Notes under the pieces: generated by a model
Told to the model about the DNA's origin: nothing
The model's database searches: none
The model's input: the letters and a program-made list of their open reading frames with translations, nothing else
NCBI GenBank assembly: GCA_044870185.1
Contig: JBIOYL010000354.1
Coordinates: 1 to 13,884, forward strand
Reading direction: 5' to 3'
From: JBIOYL01 sp044870185
Lineage (GTDB): Bacteria; Actinomycetota; CALGFH01
DNA: 13,884 nucleotides
Made by a program: the position numbers and the translations under genes
Shown here: in pieces, positions 12,362 through 13,884 of the stretch
Layout of the letters: each line of letters starts with the position of its first letter
Position numbering within the stretch: the first letter of the stretch is position 1

Positions 12362-12985
12362 ATGAACGACTACGGACCCGCCACCTACGGCGACCGGATC
12401 GCCGACGTCTATGACGACCTGCCCGGCGTGCCGGGCGACACCGACGCGGCCGTCGCGTTCCTGGCCGAGCTGGCCGGCTCGGGCCGGGTGCTCGAGCTTG
12501 GCATCGGCACCGGCCGGGTCGCGCTGCCGCTGGCCGCCCGTGGCGTCGAGGTGGTCGGCATCGACGCCAGCCCGGCCATGGTGGCGCGCCTGCAGGCCAA
12601 GCCGGGCGGCCAGGCCATCCCCGTCGTCCTGGGCGACCTCGCCGACGTCGACGCCGCCGGTCCGTTCACCCTCGCCTACGTGGTCTTCAACACCTTCTTT
12701 GCCCTGCTCGACCAGGCCGAGCAGATCCGCGTCGGCGATCCCGGAGCCGGTCGCCGGGCCGCCCCGGATGGCGCCGGGCGCGGCCGCCGGTGGGCCCGAG
12801 CCCCACAGCGCGAACCCGAGGCGGCCAGATCTTCTAGCCAAAAAGGGCTAGGCAACCACCGGGCCGAGCGGTATGGTGCTGCGGCGTCCGGCCGGACCAC
12901 GTGGCGAACGCTCCTGCAGGTGACCGTCGGGTCGGACGCGCCGCGCGTGGTGCTCGGCGCCCGTTGGAAGCAGGGAGGCGCATGA
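12362..12985 (+). CDS. SAM-dependent methyltransferase, C-terminal half lost
   Basis: The N-terminal 123 residues are a normal class I methyltransferase: VLELGIGTGRVALPLAARG (motif I, 43-61), VVGIDASPAMVARL (motif II, Asp68), PVVLGDLADVD (87-97) and FTLAYVVFNTFFALLDQAEQIR (motif IV region, 102-123, shown for location). Family members continue with about 120 residues that include a post-motif APGG. Here, after 12730, the frame becomes Arg/Gly/Pro-rich with no similarity in any of the three plus frames, and ends by ATGA overlap with the next gene. It is therefore probably a broken gene whose product would lack part of the methyl-acceptor site. ATG start 5 nt after the NmrA-like gene, with only a weak GGGG nearby, suggests translational coupling. 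Acceptor substrate unknown. Confidence 0.7.
   Translation: MNDYGPATYGDRIADVYDDLPGVPGDTDAAVAFLAELAGSGRVLELGIGTGRVALPLAARGVEVVGIDASPAMVARLQAKPGGQAIPVVLGDLADVDAAGPFTLAYVVFNTFFALLDQAEQIRVGDPGAGRRAAPDGAGRGRRWARAPQREPEAARSSSQKGLGNHRAERYGAAASGRTTWRTLLQVTVGSDAPRVVLGARWKQGGA
12834..12851. other. 6-bp perfect hairpin with A-rich loop
   Basis: CTAGCC (12834-12839), loop AAAAAG, GGCTAG (12846-12851). It sits in the non-homologous segment between the methyltransferase remnant and the small acidic protein gene, and is one of the few A/T-rich spots in the area. No T-run follows. It may be a terminator-like stem, a protein site, or the scar of a lost element. Confidence 0.4.
12849..12877 (+). promoter_or_regulatory. 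Candidate promoter for the small acidic protein gene
   Basis: TAGGCA (12849-12854) and TATGGT (12872-12877) are separated by 17 bp. This would give a leader of about 100 nt before ATG 12982. The -35 matches the consensus at four of six positions; the -10 is good. The assignment is tentative. Confidence 0.3.
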
Positions 12986-13380
12986 TCGTGACGGAGCAAC
13001 AGCCGATGCCGGAGGGCCTGACGGGTCCGAACACCCCCGGGGAGGAGCGAGAGGTACGGCTGGCGGCGGAAGAGGAGGAGGAGGGCTGCGAGTGCCGCTT
13101 CGCGGTCGTCGACCGCAACGGCGTCGTGGCCCGTGGCAAAGGCGTGGTCAGTGCCACCCACATAACCACAGGCCAGTACGAGGTGATCTTCAACCGGAAT
13201 GTTCGCAACTGCGTCTACGTGGCGACCATCGGCGACGTCGATGCGGTGGGCGTCGAGACGCCCGGTGAGATCACCACGGTGGGGCGCTTCGGCAACGTCC
13301 GCGGGGTGTTCGTGACCACCCACAACAGCAGCGGCGCGTTCGAGGACCGCAGCTTCCACCTGTTCGTGGGGTGCCCCTGA
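12982..13380 (+). CDS. Small acidic protein with conserved beta-rich domain of unknown function
   Basis: The 132-residue protein has a disordered acidic N-terminus (about 1-35, with a run of five Glu) and a single compact domain (36-131). The domain reads CECRFAVVDRNGVVARGKGVVS..., YEVIFNRNVRNCVYVATIG, GEITTVGRFGNVRGVFVTTHNSSG and FEDRSFHLFVGC. From memory, very similar segments occur in other actinobacterial and metagenomic proteins, sometimes at the C-terminus of longer ones; I know no function. The pattern of short alternating strands and Gly turns suggests a beta-sandwich. Cys36, Cys38, Cys77 and Cys131 could form disulfides or a metal site. There is no signal peptide. ATG 12982 follows AGGGAGG (12972-12978); GTG 12988 is an alternative with better spacing. 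Confidence 0.8.
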   Translation: MIVTEQQPMPEGLTGPNTPGEEREVRLAAEEEEEGCECRFAVVDRNGVVARGKGVVSATHITTGQYEVIFNRNVRNCVYVATIGDVDAVGVETPGEITTVGRFGNVRGVFVTTHNSSGAFEDRSFHLFVGCP

Positions 13381-13392
13381 AGCCGGCGTCGG

Positions 13393-13577
13393 CTACGACC
13401 CCGGGCCTGGCCGCTCGGCCGCCGCCCGCCTCGCGCCGAGCGTGGTGGTGGGCGCAATGGCGTCCAGGTCGGTGCGCAGCGCGACCAGGCTCGGGCGGTC
13501 CCGTTCGGCCGGCGCCTTGTCGAAGGCGGCGGCGAACGCGGCCGCCTCCTCGACCACCAGGCCCTGCTCGGTCAGGC
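13393..13577 (-). pseudogene. 3' remnant of a thiamine-pyrophosphate-dependent enzyme gene
   Basis: The minus-strand frame ending at 13393 reads QGLVVEEAAAFAAAFDKA, then RPSLVALRTDLDAIAPTTTLGARR. This fits the extreme C-terminus of acetolactate-synthase-like TPP enzymes, which I recall ending as ...PSLLHLKxDPEAITPTTTLSAIR. Only the last ~60 codons remain. Upstream the frame enters sequence that codes, in another frame, for the end of the GlnD-like protein, whose stop codon is at 13572-13574. No start or ribosome binding site is visible for this piece. The junction is therefore a deletion, rearrangement or assembly join. Confidence 0.5.
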
Positions 13578-13884
13578 CGACGGGACCGTGGGGGCGAGCC
13601 GGTTGGCCAGGGCGGTGCCGAGCCGGTCGGCGGCCCGCCGGTCGAGCGGGCCGCCGGCCGCGTCGGTGACGAAGAACACGTCGCTGGCCTGGCCGCTGCA
13701 CCCGCCGACCTGGGCGACCTGCACGTCGACCCGGTGGCGGGCCAGCTCGGCCAGGATCTCGTGGAGGAGTCCGGGCCGGTCGGGCGCCTCGACCTGGACG
13801 ACGCTGTGCCAGGGAGCGGCGTCGGCGTCGACGCGGACCAGCACCGAGCCGCCCCGGCGGTGGCCGTTGCGGCGTGCGCCGAGC
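13572..13884 (-). CDS. C-terminal ACT domain of a GlnD-like protein (partial, runs off the window)
   Basis: The minus-strand frame is open to the right edge, so the 5' part is missing. The visible ~100 residues carry one ACT domain: VLVRVDADAAPWHSVVQV, EAPDRPGLLHEILAELARHRVDVQVAQV and ASDVFFVTDAAGGPLD. This matches the last ACT domain of GlnD, the bifunctional PII uridylyltransferase / uridylyl-removing enzyme that senses glutamine. The Arg/His-rich sequence just before it (RRNGHRRGG) also resembles the GlnD linker. A stand-alone ACT regulator cannot be excluded because the nucleotidyltransferase and HD domains are outside the window. It ends in LAPTVPSA at 13572, directly followed by the TPP-enzyme remnant. 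Confidence 0.72.
   Translation of the reverse strand, partial: LGARRNGHRRGGSVLVRVDADAAPWHSVVQVEAPDRPGLLHEILAELARHRVDVQVAQVGGCSGQASDVFFVTDAAGGPLDRRAADRLGTALANRLAPTVPSA

Noticed and set aside
12335..12841. 168-codon minus-strand frame over the methyltransferase
   Set aside because: It is antisense to conserved methyltransferase motifs and has no recognisable domain.
12834..12900. Riboswitch leader before the small acidic protein gene
   Set aside because: The hairpin and A-rich loop looked suggestive, but no known aptamer consensus could be matched by eye.

Overview
The window is very GC-rich (roughly 70 % or more by eye). It uses GTG starts freely, strong GGAGG-type ribosome binding sites and compact gene spacing. 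Its gene families (DUF2203, agmatinase, hppD next to an Lrp-type regulator remnant, ThuA lipoprotein, Thr/Pro-linker L,D-transpeptidase lipoprotein) fit a high-GC actinomycete-type bacterium, probably an uncultured Actinomycetota. That placement is inference. No rRNA, tRNA, CRISPR array, transposase, integrase or phage structural gene was recognised.

Layout. 123-2284 (minus): a membrane histidine kinase followed, 5 nt later, by a PD-(D/E)XK nuclease-like protein. 2285-2707: gene-free, ending in a TGACA/TGTCA operator-like palindrome. 2708-4327 (plus): aldo/keto reductase plus TetR regulator, with CTC-rich codon use unlike the flanks. 4445-7174 (plus): L,D-transpeptidase lipoprotein, Bcp-type peroxiredoxin and agmatinase, then an ATGA-coupled remnant of a PPOX/flavin oxidoreductase-family gene. 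7354-7722 (minus): DUF2203 protein. 7832-10026 (plus): type II HAD hydrolase, RraB-like protein, ThuA-domain lipoprotein. 10123-11241 (minus): 4-hydroxyphenylpyruvate dioxygenase, with a decayed divergent Lrp/AsnC N-terminus at 11331-11437. 11487-12985 (plus): NmrA-like NAD(P)-binding protein and a methyltransferase that loses its C-terminal half. 12982-13380 (plus): a small acidic protein with a conserved but uncharacterised beta-rich domain. 13393-13884 (minus): the tail of a TPP-dependent enzyme abutting the ACT-domain end of a GlnD-like protein that runs off the window.

The genes do not form one pathway. The clearest functional units are (a) the AKR-TetR pair with its probable autoregulated operator, (b) the kinase-nuclease pair, and (c) the hppD/Lrp divergent pair, now broken. 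The most unusual property is the number of cleanly broken genes: PPOX, Lrp, methyltransferase and TPP-enzyme remnants, perhaps also the nuclease. Each lies directly against an intact gene. This suggests repeated small deletions or rearrangements, or a mis-joined assembly, rather than a new multi-gene system. I found no convincing evidence for a wholly new biological system; the candidates worth checking are listed in the findings.
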